A model generated the notes under the pieces. The model ran no database searches. It saw only the letters and a program-made list of their open reading frames with translations, and was not told the DNA's origin. Of a stretch of DNA of 64,000 nucleotides, positions 19,947 through 29,664 are shown one piece after another. Both the position numbers and the translations under genes were made by a program. Positions within the stretch are counted from its first letter, which is position 1, and each line of letters starts with the position of its first letter. The stretch is from Sulfuritalea sp. (GTDB lineage: Bacteria > Pseudomonadota > Gammaproteobacteria > Burkholderiales > Rhodocyclaceae): NCBI GenBank assembly GCA_030680805.1, contig JAUXUK010000089.1, positions 1-64,000 on the forward strand, given 5' to 3'.

Positions 19947-20614
19947 GGCGGATTTCCTGTCTTGGCTACGACGTAGCCGATGCCGCGCAGGGTGCGGATC
20001 ACGTCCGTGCCCAGCTTGCGCCGCAAGTGATGGATGTAGACCTCGACCGTATTGCTGCCGATTTCATCGCCCCAGGCGTAGAGATGCTGTTCCAGTTGGG
20101 CGCGGGAAAGCGCGCGCCCGGGTTGCTGCATCAGGGCGTGCAACAGGGCGTACTCCTTGGCCGACAGCTCGACTTGCTTGCCGTCGCATTCCACGCGCCG
20201 CGTAGCGGGGTCGAGCGTGACGCCGGCGGCGGAGAGCACGGGCGACGACTGTCCTCCGGCACGGCGCAACAGGGCGCGCAGCCGGGCGGTCAGCTCACCC
20301 AGGTCGAACGGCTTGACCAGGTAATCGTCGGCTCCGGCGTCGAGGCCGCGGATGCGGTCATCGACGGTGTCGCGTGCGGTGAGGATCAACACCGGCAGGG
20401 TCTTCTTCTTCGCCCGCAGGTGGCGCAGCACGTCCAGGCCATCCAGTCGCGGCAGGCCGAGATCGAGGACTACGGCGGCGTAGTCCCCGGCCCGCAATGC
20501 CGTCTCGGCGCTGATGCCGTCCCTGACCCAGTCGACCGCGTAGTCGGCCTGACGCAGGCCGACCTGCAACGCGTCGCCGAGCAGGGCGTCGTCTTCAACC
20601 AGCAGAATTCTCAT
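19943..20614 (-). CDS. Response regulator, OmpR/PhoB family (QseB/PmrA type)
   Basis: The 223-residue protein has a receiver domain (MRILLVEDDALLGDAL, phospho-acceptor Asp51 in VVLDLGLPRLDG, LILTARD, KPFDLGEL) and a winged-helix DNA-binding domain (about 125-220, ending VYIHHLRRKLGTDVIRTLRGIGYVV). It is the first gene of the two-component pair and overlaps the histidine kinase start by four bases. Its own 5' end overlaps the cytochrome b gene end by about 20 bases, so the five genes probably form one operon. Confidence 0.95.
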   Translation of the reverse strand: MRILLVEDDALLGDALQVGLRQADYAVDWVRDGISAETALRAGDYAAVVLDLGLPRLDGLDVLRHLRAKKKTLPVLILTARDTVDDRIRGLDAGADDYLVKPFDLGELTARLRALLRRAGGQSSPVLSAAGVTLDPATRRVECDGKQVELSAKEYALLHALMQQPGRALSRAQLEQHLYAWGDEIGSNTVEVYIHHLRRKLGTDVIRTLRGIGYVVAKTGNPP

Positions 20615-21152
20615 GAGTCGGAGTGCGCATTTTTTTCCAGCCGGTAATCATGGCGAGGATCAGGTTTTCGCGGTGCAGCCAGCTGCTGACAATGACGCCG
20701 GCAATGTGGATGACAACAATCGCCATCATGCCATTGGAGGCGCCTTCGTGCAGTTCCTCCATGAAGTGTCCGCCCATGTCTTCATACACGGCCCAGCCAC
20801 TGACGGCGGCGACGACGCCAAAACCGAGCAGCAGAAAGATGGCCACGGCCCCGGCGGGATTGTGGCCGACGTAATGCCGTGGCTTGCCGTTCATCAGGGA
20901 CCTGATGTAGTCGACGACCTTGCGCGGCGTCGGCAGGAATTCGGCAAAGCGAGAATAGCCGCCGCCGACAAAGCCCCACAACAGCCGGAAGGCAATCAGC
21001 CCGGCCAGCGTGTAGCCGGCGAGCACGTGGATGTCGCGCAGTTTTTCGGATTCCGCGGTGAGGAAGGCGATGGCGAAACTCGCCACCAGCGACCAGTGGA
21101 ACAGGCGTGTCGGCAGGTCCCAGACACGGACGGATTTGGGTTCGGTATGCAT
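20595..21152 (-). CDS. Cytochrome b561-type membrane protein
   Basis: The 185-residue protein has four predicted membrane helices with well-placed histidines: VWDLPTRLFHWSLVASF (helix 1), KLRDIHVLAGYTLAGLIAFRLLWGF (helix 2), then AGAVAIFLLLGFGVVAAVSGW and MMAIVVIHIAGVIVSSWLHREN. This is the pattern of di-haem cytochromes b of the Ni/Fe-hydrogenase/b561 type, which pass electrons between quinones and periplasmic c-type cytochromes. The start at 21152 has GTGAGG seven bases upstream; a GTG at 21164 is less likely. It is adjacent to DHC and SHP cytochrome genes, its probable partners. Confidence 0.92.
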   Translation of the reverse strand: MHTEPKSVRVWDLPTRLFHWSLVASFAIAFLTAESEKLRDIHVLAGYTLAGLIAFRLLWGFVGGGYSRFAEFLPTPRKVVDYIRSLMNGKPRHYVGHNPAGAVAIFLLLGFGVVAAVSGWAVYEDMGGHFMEELHEGASNGMMAIVVIHIAGVIVSSWLHRENLILAMITGWKKMRTPTHENSAG

Positions 21153-21160
21153 GAGGGGCC

Positions 21161-21625
21161 TCACTTGGGAATCTTGATTGAACGTTCGTTGTAGTCGCCT
21201 GCCGCCGCCTGCGTATGGCAGGCGGTGCAGTTGGCCGGGCTCTTGATCGAGGCGCGCTGCCAGGTTGCCGTGGCGACCTCGCGATGTTTCTTCTCGAAGC
21301 GCGCGGTTTCGGTGATGCGCAGCAGCGGCTTGCCTTGGGCGTCGCGCGTGTCCCCCGTCTTGCGGCCGCCGGAATGGGCGACCAAAAAGTCGGCGATGGC
21401 GATACGGCGTTTTTCATCGATGCTGGCATCGGAGCCGAAATGCTTCGACAAGCCGCTCATCACGGCGCGCCATGAATTGGCGTCGAGCATCTGCGGCGGA
21501 TAGGCCATGTGGCAGGAGGCGCATTCCTCCTCGAAGGCGGCGTTCTTCGGCAGGCTGTAGTTGTCGGCGTGGGCTGGCAGGGCAAGGGTGGCAAGCAGAA
21601 CGGGCAGGGCGATGCGAAGTTTCAT
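21161..21625 (-). CDS. Di-haem cytochrome c, DHC family
   Basis: The 154-residue protein has a signal peptide (MKLRIALPVLLATLALPAHA) and two haem-binding motifs, CASCH near residue 36 and CTACH near 136, the spacing of the DHC family found next to SHP. It should carry electrons in the periplasm between the cytochrome b561 and SHP. The segment KRRIAIADFLVAHSG is encoded by a copy of the dispersed motif (21385-21410), which lies in a region that is conserved helix in this family. The gene is separated by 13 bases from SHP. Confidence 0.9.
   Translation of the reverse strand: MKLRIALPVLLATLALPAHADNYSLPKNAAFEEECASCHMAYPPQMLDANSWRAVMSGLSKHFGSDASIDEKRRIAIADFLVAHSGGRKTGDTRDAQGKPLLRITETARFEKKHREVATATWQRASIKSPANCTACHTQAAAGDYNERSIKIPK
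21385..21410 (+). repeat. Dispersed 26-bp motif, copy in DHC gene
   Basis: 23 of 26 matches; it encodes RIAIADFL on the minus strand. Confidence 0.65.
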
Positions 21626-21638
21626 GGTGTTCTCTCTT

Positions 21639-22019
21639 TTACTTGAGGGCCAGCAACCAGGCCATCACATCGGCTTTTTCCTGGGGGCTGCAGACGCGGT
21701 TAAGGGTGTCGTTGCAGTTGCGGCGGAACCACTTGTCCACTTTGGCGGCATCGGTGAAGCGTTCGGCGTTGGCCGCGGGCGCCAGTGGCGTGATGGCCTT
21801 GTCGGTCTTGGCATGGCGGCCGGCCTGGGTCGGCTTTTCGGTGTGGCAGGAAGCGCAACTCCATTCGCCGCCCTGTTTGGCGCTGAAGAAGCGCGCGCCG
21901 CGCTCGGCGGAAGCGGCCGTGCCGGCTTCCTTTTCGAAGCGCGTGAGAAAGTCGCGCGGGGTTTCGGCCTGGGCGCTTGTGGCAAAGAGTGTTGCGGCAA
22001 GGATGAGGATGTGTCGCAT
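21639..22019 (-). CDS. shp: SHP-type oxygen-binding cytochrome c (DUF1924)
   Basis: The 126-residue protein has a signal peptide (MRHILILAATLFATSAQA) and a single CASCH haem site in WSCASCHTEKPTQAGRH, followed by RFTDAAKVDKWFRRNCNDTLNRVCSPQEKADVMAWL. This matches the sphaeroides haem protein family, where an Asn replaces the second axial ligand and ligands such as O2 or NO can bind; the NCND segment is in the expected place. In other proteobacteria shp, dhc, a cytochrome b and a QseBC-like pair are clustered as here. The start at 22019 has GGAG seven bases upstream. It is the first gene of the operon. Confidence 0.88.
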   Translation of the reverse strand: MRHILILAATLFATSAQAETPRDFLTRFEKEAGTAASAERGARFFSAKQGGEWSCASCHTEKPTQAGRHAKTDKAITPLAPAANAERFTDAAKVDKWFRRNCNDTLNRVCSPQEKADVMAWLLALK

Positions 22020-22168
22020 GGGAATCTCCATGAGTGTTGTGTGAAGCGGATCATGGAGGGCGCTGCTTAAATGGCGCTTAAGGGTCGGCGGCCCCGGCCA
22101 TCGTGGCGGCGGTCTGCGCCCATATCCCGTATGCTATTGGCGGTCACCCCGGACCAGACAAGACAACA

Positions 22169-23077
22169 ATGTCACCACCTTCCTTGACCCGCTACGCCTG
22201 GCTTTCCATCGCAGCGGCCATCGCCACCATCCTGCTCAAGGGCGTGGCGTGGTGGCTGACCGGCTCGGTCGGGCTGTTGTCCGACGCCATCGAATCCTTC
22301 GTCAATCTCGCCGGGGCGGTAATGGCGTTGTGGATGCTGACCGTGGCGGCACAGCCGGCGGACGACGATCACGCGCACGGACACGGCAAGGCGGAATATT
22401 TTTCCAGCGCCTTCGAGGGCTTCCTGATCCTGCTGGCGGCGGTCAGCATCGGCTATACCGCGGTCGACCGCCTGCTGCATCCCCAGGCGCTCGAGGCCGT
22501 AGCGGTCGGCCTGCTGGTTTCGGTGGTGGCCTCGGCAATCAATTTCGCCACGGCGCGCACCTTGATGCGCGTCGGGCGCACGCACCGCTCGATTACCCTG
22601 GAAGCCGATGCCCATCACCTGATGACCGACGTGTGGACCTCGGTCGGCGTAATCGGCGGTGTCGGCCTGGTCTGGCTCACGGGGTGGCTCTGGCTTGACC
22701 CCGCGATCGCCCTCCTGGTGGCAGCGAATATTGTCTGGACCGGGTGGCAGCTGATGCAGCGTTCGGCGGCCGGCCTCATGGATGTCTCGTTGCCCGCGGA
22801 ACAGATCGAGCAGGTGGAGACGCTATTGGCCGGCTATCGCGGGCAGGGACTGGATTTTCATGCCCTGCGTACCCGCCAGGCGGGCAGCCGCGTGTTTGTC
22901 ACCCTGCATGTCCTGGTGCCCGGTTCCTGGACCGTGCAGCAGGGCCACGACTGGTCGGAGCGCATCGAGGCGGATATCCGCAAGGCCTTGCCGCATGCCC
23001 ATGTCACGACCCACCTGGAACCGATCGAAGACCCCGTTTCCATGGTGGATCAGGGGCTGGACCGGCGGCCGGACTGA
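22169..23077 (+). CDS. Cation diffusion facilitator (FieF/ZitB type)
   Basis: The 302-residue protein has six membrane helices in the first 200 residues and a cytoplasmic ferredoxin-like domain after that. Metal-site residues are visible: [12 protein letters not shown] in helix 2, the [13 protein letters not shown] loop, and [15 protein letters not shown] in helix 5 (HxxxD). It exports Zn, Fe, Co or Cd in exchange for protons. The ATG at 22169 matches family N-termini; the open frame from 22103 runs through probable promoter sequence. Confidence 0.93.
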   Translation: MSPPSLTRYAWLSIAAAIATILLKGVAWWLTGSVGLLSDAIESFVNLAGAVMALWMLTVAAQPADDDHAHGHGKAEYFSSAFEGFLILLAAVSIGYTAVDRLLHPQALEAVAVGLLVSVVASAINFATARTLMRVGRTHRSITLEADAHHLMTDVWTSVGVIGGVGLVWLTGWLWLDPAIALLVAANIVWTGWQLMQRSAAGLMDVSLPAEQIEQVETLLAGYRGQGLDFHALRTRQAGSRVFVTLHVLVPGSWTVQQGHDWSERIEADIRKALPHAHVTTHLEPIEDPVSMVDQGLDRRPD

Positions 23078-23355
23078 GTCGTCTCAAAAGTACATGCGAG
23101 TTATCGCGGCCCGCGAGCGGATAACCAGCCAACGGGCGAATTCGTCCTATGGCTAGGCTACCGAGGAATGCATTTAGAATCGCAACCATGGATCGTTCCA
23201 GAACGCCCTTCGTTCTACTTGCGGGGGACACCTGAGCAGCGCGACAATTAGTTAGCAGCGAAACGGGTCGGGTGGAGCGGGTGGGCGACTGACAGTTCCG
23301 GTCCAATCCGGCGATCAGATGGGATGATAGCGATGGCACATGCACCGGAGGCTTC

Positions 23356-26016
23356 ATGAAGGCCCGCAAGACAGCAATCTGTACGCCCGGGGATACGGCC
23401 GTGTTGGCCGAGCTGTTCAATCAGCAGCGTTTCGCGGAGGCAGGAATGCTCGCGAGGTCCCTCACCGATCGGTGCCCGACGTATTCGTTTGGCTGGAAAG
23501 TGCTCGGGGCCGTCCTCCAGAACTTGGGGCGCGGCGCTGAGGCAGTGGTGGCTTTGCAGCAAGCTACGGGGCTGTCGCCCAACGATGCAGAGGCTCATTA
23601 CAACCTTGCTGTGGCACTTCAGAACCAGGGTCGAGTGGAAGCGGCCGAAGAGACTTATCGGCGGACGCTGGCGTTGCAGCCCGATCTTGCAGTTGCGCAC
23701 TGCAATTTGGGCAACATACTTCAGCAGCAAGGTCGATACCAGGAAGGAGAGGCCTGCTACCGGCGTGCTCTGAAGATTCAGCCGGAGTTTGTCGCGGCGC
23801 ACTACAACCTCGGGAATGCGCTATTGGAACAGGCGCGATATTCTGAAGGTGAGGCCTGTTATCGGAGGACTCTGGAGATCAGGCCGGAGTTTGCCGAGGG
23901 GCATGCCAATTTGGGTATTGCCTTGGAAGAGCAAGGACGGCTTGCCGAAGCTGAAGCGAGCTATGGAAACGCGTTGGAACTCCAGCCTGGAAATGCCTTG
24001 GCGCGTTACAACCTTGGCAATACATTCAGGAAGCAGGGCCGACTGGTTGCGGCGGAAGTGTGCTACCGAAAGACGCTCGAGATCGCCCCCGGATCGATGG
24101 AAGCGCATAGCAACCTGGGTGACGTGCTCGAGCAGCAAGGGCGTGTCGCAGAGGCAGATGTCATTTTTCGCCAGACGCTGGAGATGCATCCGGAACTTGC
24201 TGAAGGCCACAACAATGTTGGCAATATCCTCAAGCGGGAAGGTATGCTTGCCGAGGCTGAAGCATGTTATCGAAAAGCACTGGAGATCAAGCCCGAATTT
24301 TCAGCCGCGCTCAATAACCTAGCGGCCGTTCTGATTGCAAATGGCAAGCCGGCGACGGCACTGGAACTCATTCAGAAGTCATTGCAGGTGAAGGAGACAT
24401 CGGAAGCCAAGTACCTCTTTGTTGACTGCGTACGGCGCCTGCATCTGACCAACGTAAGCGACGACGTTCGCGTTGCGGTCATTTGCGCTCTCACCGAGCC
24501 TTGGAGCAGACCAGTTTCCCTGGCGCGGATCGGCGCCGGCCTAGTCAAGCTGAACCAGAGCGTGGGCGATGTTGTGTCGCGAGCGTCCCAGGCATGGCCG
24601 CGGAGGCTGTCGGCAGGTGAGCTATTGGAGTCTAACGGGCTTGTCGCGGCAGCAACCGACGACCTGCTGATAGCCTTGCTCGAAACGGCACCGATTTGCG
24701 ATATCGATTTGGAGCGGTTCTTGACCACGGTTCGATCGAAGCTACTCAGCAGCGTTGTCGACGGCGTTGCCCCTATTGCAGAGGGCGATGCTCTTGACGG
24801 GTTTTTCAGCTCGTTGTCGAGGCAATGTTTCATCAATGAATATGTGTTCGATTCGACCGATGAAGAGATAGAGCAAGCGAAGGGGTTGCGCGACGCACTG
24901 GTCGATGCCTTGACTACTGGTGCGCCGATCCCCGCCATCTGGCCGATCGCGGTGGGAGCCTACTTCCCGCTTTGCTCGCTGCCCAATAGTCATCGGCTTT
25001 TTGATAGGGAGTGGCCTGAGTCGGTAGCAGCTGTGCTGACGCAGCAGGTGAGAGAGCCCGCCGAGGAGCTGGCGAATCGCGCAACGATCTCCAACTTGAC
25101 GCCGGTCGAGGACGGCGTATCACTCCGGGTCCAGCAGCAATATGAGGAAAGTCCGTATCCGCGCTGGATAAAGCCGGAGCCGGCCAGGGCGCCCCTGACG
25201 ATCGACGGCTATCTGAGTCGCCGATTTCGCAGCAGCGCTTTTCAACCGATGGGCAAGGGTAATGATATTGTCATTCTGATTGCCGGCTGCGGCACTGGCC
25301 AGCATCCAATTCAGACAGCGCAGCGGTTTCAGGGGGCGCGAATACTCGCCATTGATCTTAGCCTTGCCAGCCTTGGCTACGCCAAGAGAATGACGAAAGC
25401 CATCGGGCTCGATTCAATTGAGTATGCGCAAGCCGACATTTTGAATTTGGGAACTCTCGACCGCCGGTTTGACCTTATAGAATCGAGCGGGGTACTGCAC
25501 CATCTTGCGGACCCGATTGCAGGATGGCGGGTGTTGCTGTCGTTGCTTCGTCCGGGAGGGGTAATGCAGTTGGGCTTCTACAGCGATGTGGCAAGAAGGA
25601 GCATAGTCAAGGCAAGGAACTTGATAGCGGCGGAGAGCATAGGTTCGGACGTCGAAGATATCCGGCGTTTTCGGCAACGAATGATGAGTATGGAAGAGCG
25701 TTCGCGCTGGGCGTCCATATTTGGCGCGGCAGATTTTTTTAGTACCAGTTCGTGTCGCGATTTGCTCTTTCACGTGGAGGAGCACCGAATGAGTCTCGGC
25801 GAGATCGATGCCTTTCTTCACGACAACGATCTTCAGTTCCTTGGCTTCGAAATCGATGACAGGGTTCTTCACACATATAGACAGCGCTTTCCCGAAGATG
25901 CGGCGGCGACAAACCTCCAGAACTGGGAAGCGTTCGAGCAAGAGAACCCCGATACATTTATTGATATGTACCAGTTCTGCGTCCAGAAATCGACTGAACG
26001 AGCCACGAAAGAATAG
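23356..26016 (+). CDS. TPR-repeat protein fused to a class I methyltransferase
   Basis: The 886-residue protein starts after CCGGAGGCTTC. Residues about 15-350 are roughly nine TPR units of 34 residues (typical unit: EACYRRALKIQPEFVAAHYN, then LGNALLEQ). Residues about 350-600 form a helical linker of unknown kind, and 620-886 form a SAM-binding methyltransferase with AGCGTGQHPIQ at about 643, ILAIDLSLASLGYAK, AQADILNLG and FDLIESSGVLHHLADP. Such proteins occur in glycan or flagellin modification loci and as stand-alone genes. The substrate is unknown. The gene is visibly lower in GC than its neighbours, with many A/T third positions, so it was probably acquired. It has no operon partners. 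Confidence 0.88.
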   Translation: MKARKTAICTPGDTAVLAELFNQQRFAEAGMLARSLTDRCPTYSFGWKVLGAVLQNLGRGAEAVVALQQATGLSPNDAEAHYNLAVALQNQGRVEAAEETYRRTLALQPDLAVAHCNLGNILQQQGRYQEGEACYRRALKIQPEFVAAHYNLGNALLEQARYSEGEACYRRTLEIRPEFAEGHANLGIALEEQGRLAEAEASYGNALELQPGNALARYNLGNTFRKQGRLVAAEVCYRKTLEIAPGSMEAHSNLGDVLEQQGRVAEADVIFRQTLEMHPELAEGHNNVGNILKREGMLAEAEACYRKALEIKPEFSAALNNLAAVLIANGKPATALELIQKSLQVKETSEAKYLFVDCVRRLHLTNVSDDVRVAVICALTEPWSRPVSLARIGAGLVKLNQSVGDVVSRASQAWPRRLSAGELLESNGLVAAATDDLLIALLETAPICDIDLERFLTTVRSKLLSSVVDGVAPIAEGDALDGFFSSLSRQCFINEYVFDSTDEEIEQAKGLRDALVDALTTGAPIPAIWPIAVGAYFPLCSLPNSHRLFDREWPESVAAVLTQQVREPAEELANRATISNLTPVEDGVSLRVQQQYEESPYPRWIKPEPARAPLTIDGYLSRRFRSSAFQPMGKGNDIVILIAGCGTGQHPIQTAQRFQGARILAIDLSLASLGYAKRMTKAIGLDSIEYAQADILNLGTLDRRFDLIESSGVLHHLADPIAGWRVLLSLLRPGGVMQLGFYSDVARRSIVKARNLIAAESIGSDVEDIRRFRQRMMSMEERSRWASIFGAADFFSTSSCRDLLFHVEEHRMSLGEIDAFLHDNDLQFLGFEIDDRVLHTYRQRFPEDAAATNLQNWEAFEQENPDTFIDMYQFCVQKSTERATKE

Positions 26017-26148
26017 GTTTTGCTTGCTCGCTAGATGTTAAGTTGCAATAGGTTGTTCCCGCCAAGGCGAGAAGCAGGATGCTTGTAATCGAGAGCCGAA
26101 TGAGGCCGTCGAGAATTGTAAGATCATGTTTGGACGCAGGCGCAAATT

Positions 26149-27867
26149 CTATTTTTTCGCCGGCGCGTAGTAATCCCGCAGCGAGGCATAGCGCTCGGCC
26201 CGCGCCGCGCGCACGTGCTGGATAGCCTTCTTCATCGGGATACCGGCGTGCACCAGCGTTTCGGCGGCGATCAGCAGGCTGCTTTCGAGCACCTCGGGGA
26301 TCACCTCGGTGGCGCCGGCTGCCTTGAGCCGGGCGACATCCTTGTCGTCGGCAGTGCGCACCACGATGGCAATGTCCGGCCGCGTGCCGCGCACGATGCG
26401 CAGCACGCGCTCCGCCGAGTGCGCATCGGGATAGCTGACGACTACGGCGCGGGCCCGGCTGATGCCTGCCGCCTGCAAGACCTCGGGCCGGTCGGCATTG
26501 CCGAAGACGACGTTGATGCCCTGTGCGCGCGCGTCGGCGATGCGTTGCGGATCGACGTCGAGGGCGATGAAGGGGATGTTTTCGATGCCAAGGAACTCGG
26601 CAATGCGCTGTCCGGTGCGGCCATAGCCGCAGATCACCACGTGCTGCCCGAGATCGAGGCTATGCACGGCAATGGTGTGGATGACGGTGGCCTTGTGCGC
26701 CCAGTCGCCGCGTCCCAGGTCGCCGGACAGCCGCGCGGCGCGGGCGATCAGGAAGGGCGCGATGAACATCGACAGCAGCATGGCCGACAGCGTCATTTGA
26801 AACACGTTGACGCTGATCAGTTGCAATTGCCGCGCCAGCTCGATCAGCACCAGGCCGAACTCGCCGCCCTGCGCCAGTTGCGCCGAGGTGCGCAGGCTGG
26901 CGACCAGCGGCGTTCTTGCCACCCGCGTGATGAGCAGCATTACCAACGCCTTGCCGCCGATCAGAAGGACGACTGCAAGCAGCAGCTTGTGCGCATTCGC
27001 AAGCACGTACTGCAGGTCGAGCATCATGCCGACGGTAACGAAGAAGAGGCCGAGCAGGATGTCGCGGAACGGCCGGATGTCGGCCTCGACATGGTGGCGA
27101 TACACCGTTTCCGATATCAGCATGCCGCCGACGAAGGCGCCCAGCGCCAGCGACAAGCCGTTTTGCGCGGTGAGAAAGGACAAGCCGACGACGATCCACA
27201 GCGTGGTCAGCACCAGCACTTCGTTGGAGCGGATCTTCGCTGCGGCGTCGAAGATGCGCGCCATCAGCTTTTTCCCCAGCCAGATCAGCAGCGCCAGCAC
27301 CGCAATTGCCTGCGCGGCGGCCACTGCAAGAGAGCGCCAAAGCTCGTCGCCGGAGGCCGCCAGCGCCGGCAGCAGGATCAGGCAGGGCGCCACGGCGAGG
27401 TCCTGGAACAGCAGCACCCCCATGGTCTGCCGCCCCGAACGTGAGTGCAGGTCGAAGCGCTCCGAAAGCATCCGGGCGACGATTGCGGTGGACGACATCG
27501 CCACCGCCAGCCCCACGGCGATGCCGCTTTTCCAGTCCTGGCCGTAAGCCAGCACGGTCACCAGACCGGTGCCCAGCGCGGTCAGTGCCATCTGCGCCGA
27601 GCCGAAGCCGAACACCAGGCTGCGCATCGCCTGCAGGCGCTTGAGGCTGAACTCCAGGCCGATCGAAAACATCAGGAAGACAACGCCGAATTCGGCGAAG
27701 ATATGCACGTCGGCGCTCTCGGACAGTAAAGCCAGCCCGTGCGGTCCCAGGGCAATGCCGATCGCCAGGTAGGCCAGCATCGAGGGCAGCCTGAAGCGGC
27801 GCGCGACGGCGACGGCAACGACGGCGGCGGAGAGCAGCAGCAGGACGGAGAGCAGGTTGGGGTGCAC
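26149..27867 (-). CDS. KefB/CPA2-type cation:proton antiporter with RCK domain
   Basis: The 572-residue protein has about 12 membrane helices (residues 1-385; SLKRLQAMRSLVFGFG and LAVAMSSTAIVARML mark the CPA2 core) followed by a TrkA-N/RCK domain with a Rossmann motif VVICGYGRTGQRIAEFLG at about 407 and VFGNADRPEVLQAAG further on. This is the Kef-type architecture for glutathione-gated or nucleotide-gated K+ efflux. No KefF/KefG partner is present. The start is GTG at 27867. It is divergent from the DUF1538 gene. Confidence 0.93.
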   Translation of the reverse strand: MHPNLLSVLLLLSAAVVAVAVARRFRLPSMLAYLAIGIALGPHGLALLSESADVHIFAEFGVVFLMFSIGLEFSLKRLQAMRSLVFGFGSAQMALTALGTGLVTVLAYGQDWKSGIAVGLAVAMSSTAIVARMLSERFDLHSRSGRQTMGVLLFQDLAVAPCLILLPALAASGDELWRSLAVAAAQAIAVLALLIWLGKKLMARIFDAAAKIRSNEVLVLTTLWIVVGLSFLTAQNGLSLALGAFVGGMLISETVYRHHVEADIRPFRDILLGLFFVTVGMMLDLQYVLANAHKLLLAVVLLIGGKALVMLLITRVARTPLVASLRTSAQLAQGGEFGLVLIELARQLQLISVNVFQMTLSAMLLSMFIAPFLIARAARLSGDLGRGDWAHKATVIHTIAVHSLDLGQHVVICGYGRTGQRIAEFLGIENIPFIALDVDPQRIADARAQGINVVFGNADRPEVLQAAGISRARAVVVSYPDAHSAERVLRIVRGTRPDIAIVVRTADDKDVARLKAAGATEVIPEVLESSLLIAAETLVHAGIPMKKAIQHVRAARAERYASLRDYYAPAKK

Positions 27868-27947
27868 GACATGATCATACCGCGCGACAACGATCAGGCC
27901 GGCGTCATGGGTACAATGCCACGCTCCGGATTGCCGCCTTACCGTCC

Positions 27948-29660
27948 ATGACCGACAAGCCTTCGCAACACCGCCTGCGCTATGGCGAATTCCTCAGCGC
28001 CGTGCGCGTCAAGCAGCGCCGCGTCAGCTACAAGGACGTGCATGCCGACGCGGGGCGCAAACCCCGTCCCGGCAGCCTGCGCCTGATCGACGTGCACCGG
28101 CTGCTGACACCCTATGTCAGCGTGCGCTTCCTGGACCAGTTGCGCGCGGTGGTGCCGCTGGCCGTGTTCCTCGCCCTGTTCCAGATCGTCGCGCTGCGCG
28201 CCGACGTTCAGGAAGGCGAACTGATCGCCTTCGGCATGATCGCGGTGATGGTGGGGCTGATGCTGTTCATGGATGGCGTCAGGTATGGGCTGATGCCATT
28301 TTCGGAGAGCATCGGCTTCAATCTGCCCAACCGCGGGACACCGGCCGTGGTGCTCGGTTTTGCATTCCTTCTCGGCGGCATCGCGACCTTCGCCGAGCCG
28401 GCCATCGGCGCGTTGCGGGCGGCGGGCAGCGGTGTCGATCCGTTGCGCGCGCCCTGGCTGCACCTGCTGCTGACCCGCTACCCCGACCGGCTGGTATTGG
28501 CGGTCGGCATCGGCGTCGGCCTTGCCGTGGTGGTCGGCATGCTGCGCTATTTCTTCGGCTGGCGCATGAAGACCCTGGTGATCGCGACCCTGATTCCCTG
28601 CCTGGCGCTGACCGCCTATGCCGGCTTCGATCCGCGCCTGGCGCCAATCATCGGCCTGGCCTGGGATTGCGGCGCCATTACCACCGGGCCGGTGACGGTG
28701 CCGCTGGTGCTGGCGCTGGGCATCGGCGTTGCCGCCGCCGCCGGCCAGGAGGACAACCCGCTGGCCGGCTTCGGTATCGTCACCCTGGCCTCGCTCTTCC
28801 CCGCCTTTGCGGTGATCCTGGTCGGCATCGGCCTGGTCGCCGAGGTGCCCGATCCGGCCGCCCTGCCGCAAATAGTCGGCGCTGGCGACACGGCGGCGTG
28901 GTGGGAGCAGACGCCTGTCGCCGAATTTGTCGCGGCCGTGCGCGCCATCGGCCCGCTGATTCTGCTGCTCTGGCTGGTGCAGCGCTTCGTGGTGGGCGAG
29001 GCCGTCAAGCAGCGCAACATCATTGGCTACGGAGTGGTGGTAGCGGTACTGGGCATGGCGCTGTTCAATCTCGGCCTCAGCGTCGGCCTGATTCCCCTCG
29101 GCAACCAGGCCGGCGCCACCGTGCCGGTGGCGTTCAGCACGGGCGCTGACGGTGCCGCGCTCTATTCCTACCCGGTCGGCATCGGCTTGGCGCTGGTTTT
29201 TGCGATCATCCTGGGGTACGGGGCAACGGTGGCCGAGCCGGCGCTGAATGCCATGGGCGTGACGGTGGAGAATCTCACCGACGGCGCATTTCCCAAGCAG
29301 TTGCTGATCCAGGCCGTGGCCGTGGGCGTGGCCCTGGGCATCGCGCTGGGCGTGGCGAAGATCGTATTCGGCTGGTCGATGCTGCCCTTGCTGCTGGGCG
29401 GCTATGCCTTGGCATTGGCGGGCACGCTGTGGTCCAGCGAAGAGTATGTGGCGCTGGCGTGGGACAGCGCCGGGGTCACCACCGGGCCGGTGACGGTACC
29501 GCTGGTGCTGGCGCTCGGCCTTGGCTTGGGGCAGGCAGTGGGTGCGGCGGAAGGCTTCGGCATCCTCGCCATGGCGTCCTTAGGGCCGATCATCTCGGTA
29601 TTGCTGGTGGGTGTCTGGATACGCAGCCGCGCGGCGATCGCCGCGAGCGAACAGGGGTAG
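27948..29660 (+). CDS. DUF1538 polytopic membrane protein
   Basis: The 570-residue protein has about twelve membrane helices and a clear internal duplication: GLAWDCGAITTGPVTVPLVL at about 237 and ALAWDSAGVTTGPVTVPLVL at about 502. The repeated (D)(S/C)xxxTTGPVT loop probably lines a transport path, as in inverted- or tandem-repeat transporters. Its role is unknown; DUF1538 proteins are often co-encoded with PII-like proteins, as here, which suggests a transporter gated by a nucleotide or metabolite. The start at 27948 lacks a strong ribosome-binding site. A copy of the dispersed motif (28871-28896) encodes QIVGAGDTAA in a loop. Confidence 0.88.
   Translation: MTDKPSQHRLRYGEFLSAVRVKQRRVSYKDVHADAGRKPRPGSLRLIDVHRLLTPYVSVRFLDQLRAVVPLAVFLALFQIVALRADVQEGELIAFGMIAVMVGLMLFMDGVRYGLMPFSESIGFNLPNRGTPAVVLGFAFLLGGIATFAEPAIGALRAAGSGVDPLRAPWLHLLLTRYPDRLVLAVGIGVGLAVVVGMLRYFFGWRMKTLVIATLIPCLALTAYAGFDPRLAPIIGLAWDCGAITTGPVTVPLVLALGIGVAAAAGQEDNPLAGFGIVTLASLFPAFAVILVGIGLVAEVPDPAALPQIVGAGDTAAWWEQTPVAEFVAAVRAIGPLILLLWLVQRFVVGEAVKQRNIIGYGVVVAVLGMALFNLGLSVGLIPLGNQAGATVPVAFSTGADGAALYSYPVGIGLALVFAIILGYGATVAEPALNAMGVTVENLTDGAFPKQLLIQAVAVGVALGIALGVAKIVFGWSMLPLLLGGYALALAGTLWSSEEYVALAWDSAGVTTGPVTVPLVLALGLGLGQAVGAAEGFGILAMASLGPIISVLLVGVWIRSRAAIAASEQG
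28871..28896 (+). repeat. Dispersed 26-bp motif, copy in DUF1538 gene
   Basis: 24 of 26 matches; it encodes IVGAGDTAA in a loop between the two duplicated halves. Confidence 0.8.
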
Positions 29661-29664
29661 TGGA

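Noticed and set aside
23400-24400. DNA tandem repeat array of about 102 bp
   Set aside because: The periodicity is that of TPR protein repeats; the DNA copies are well diverged and stay in frame.
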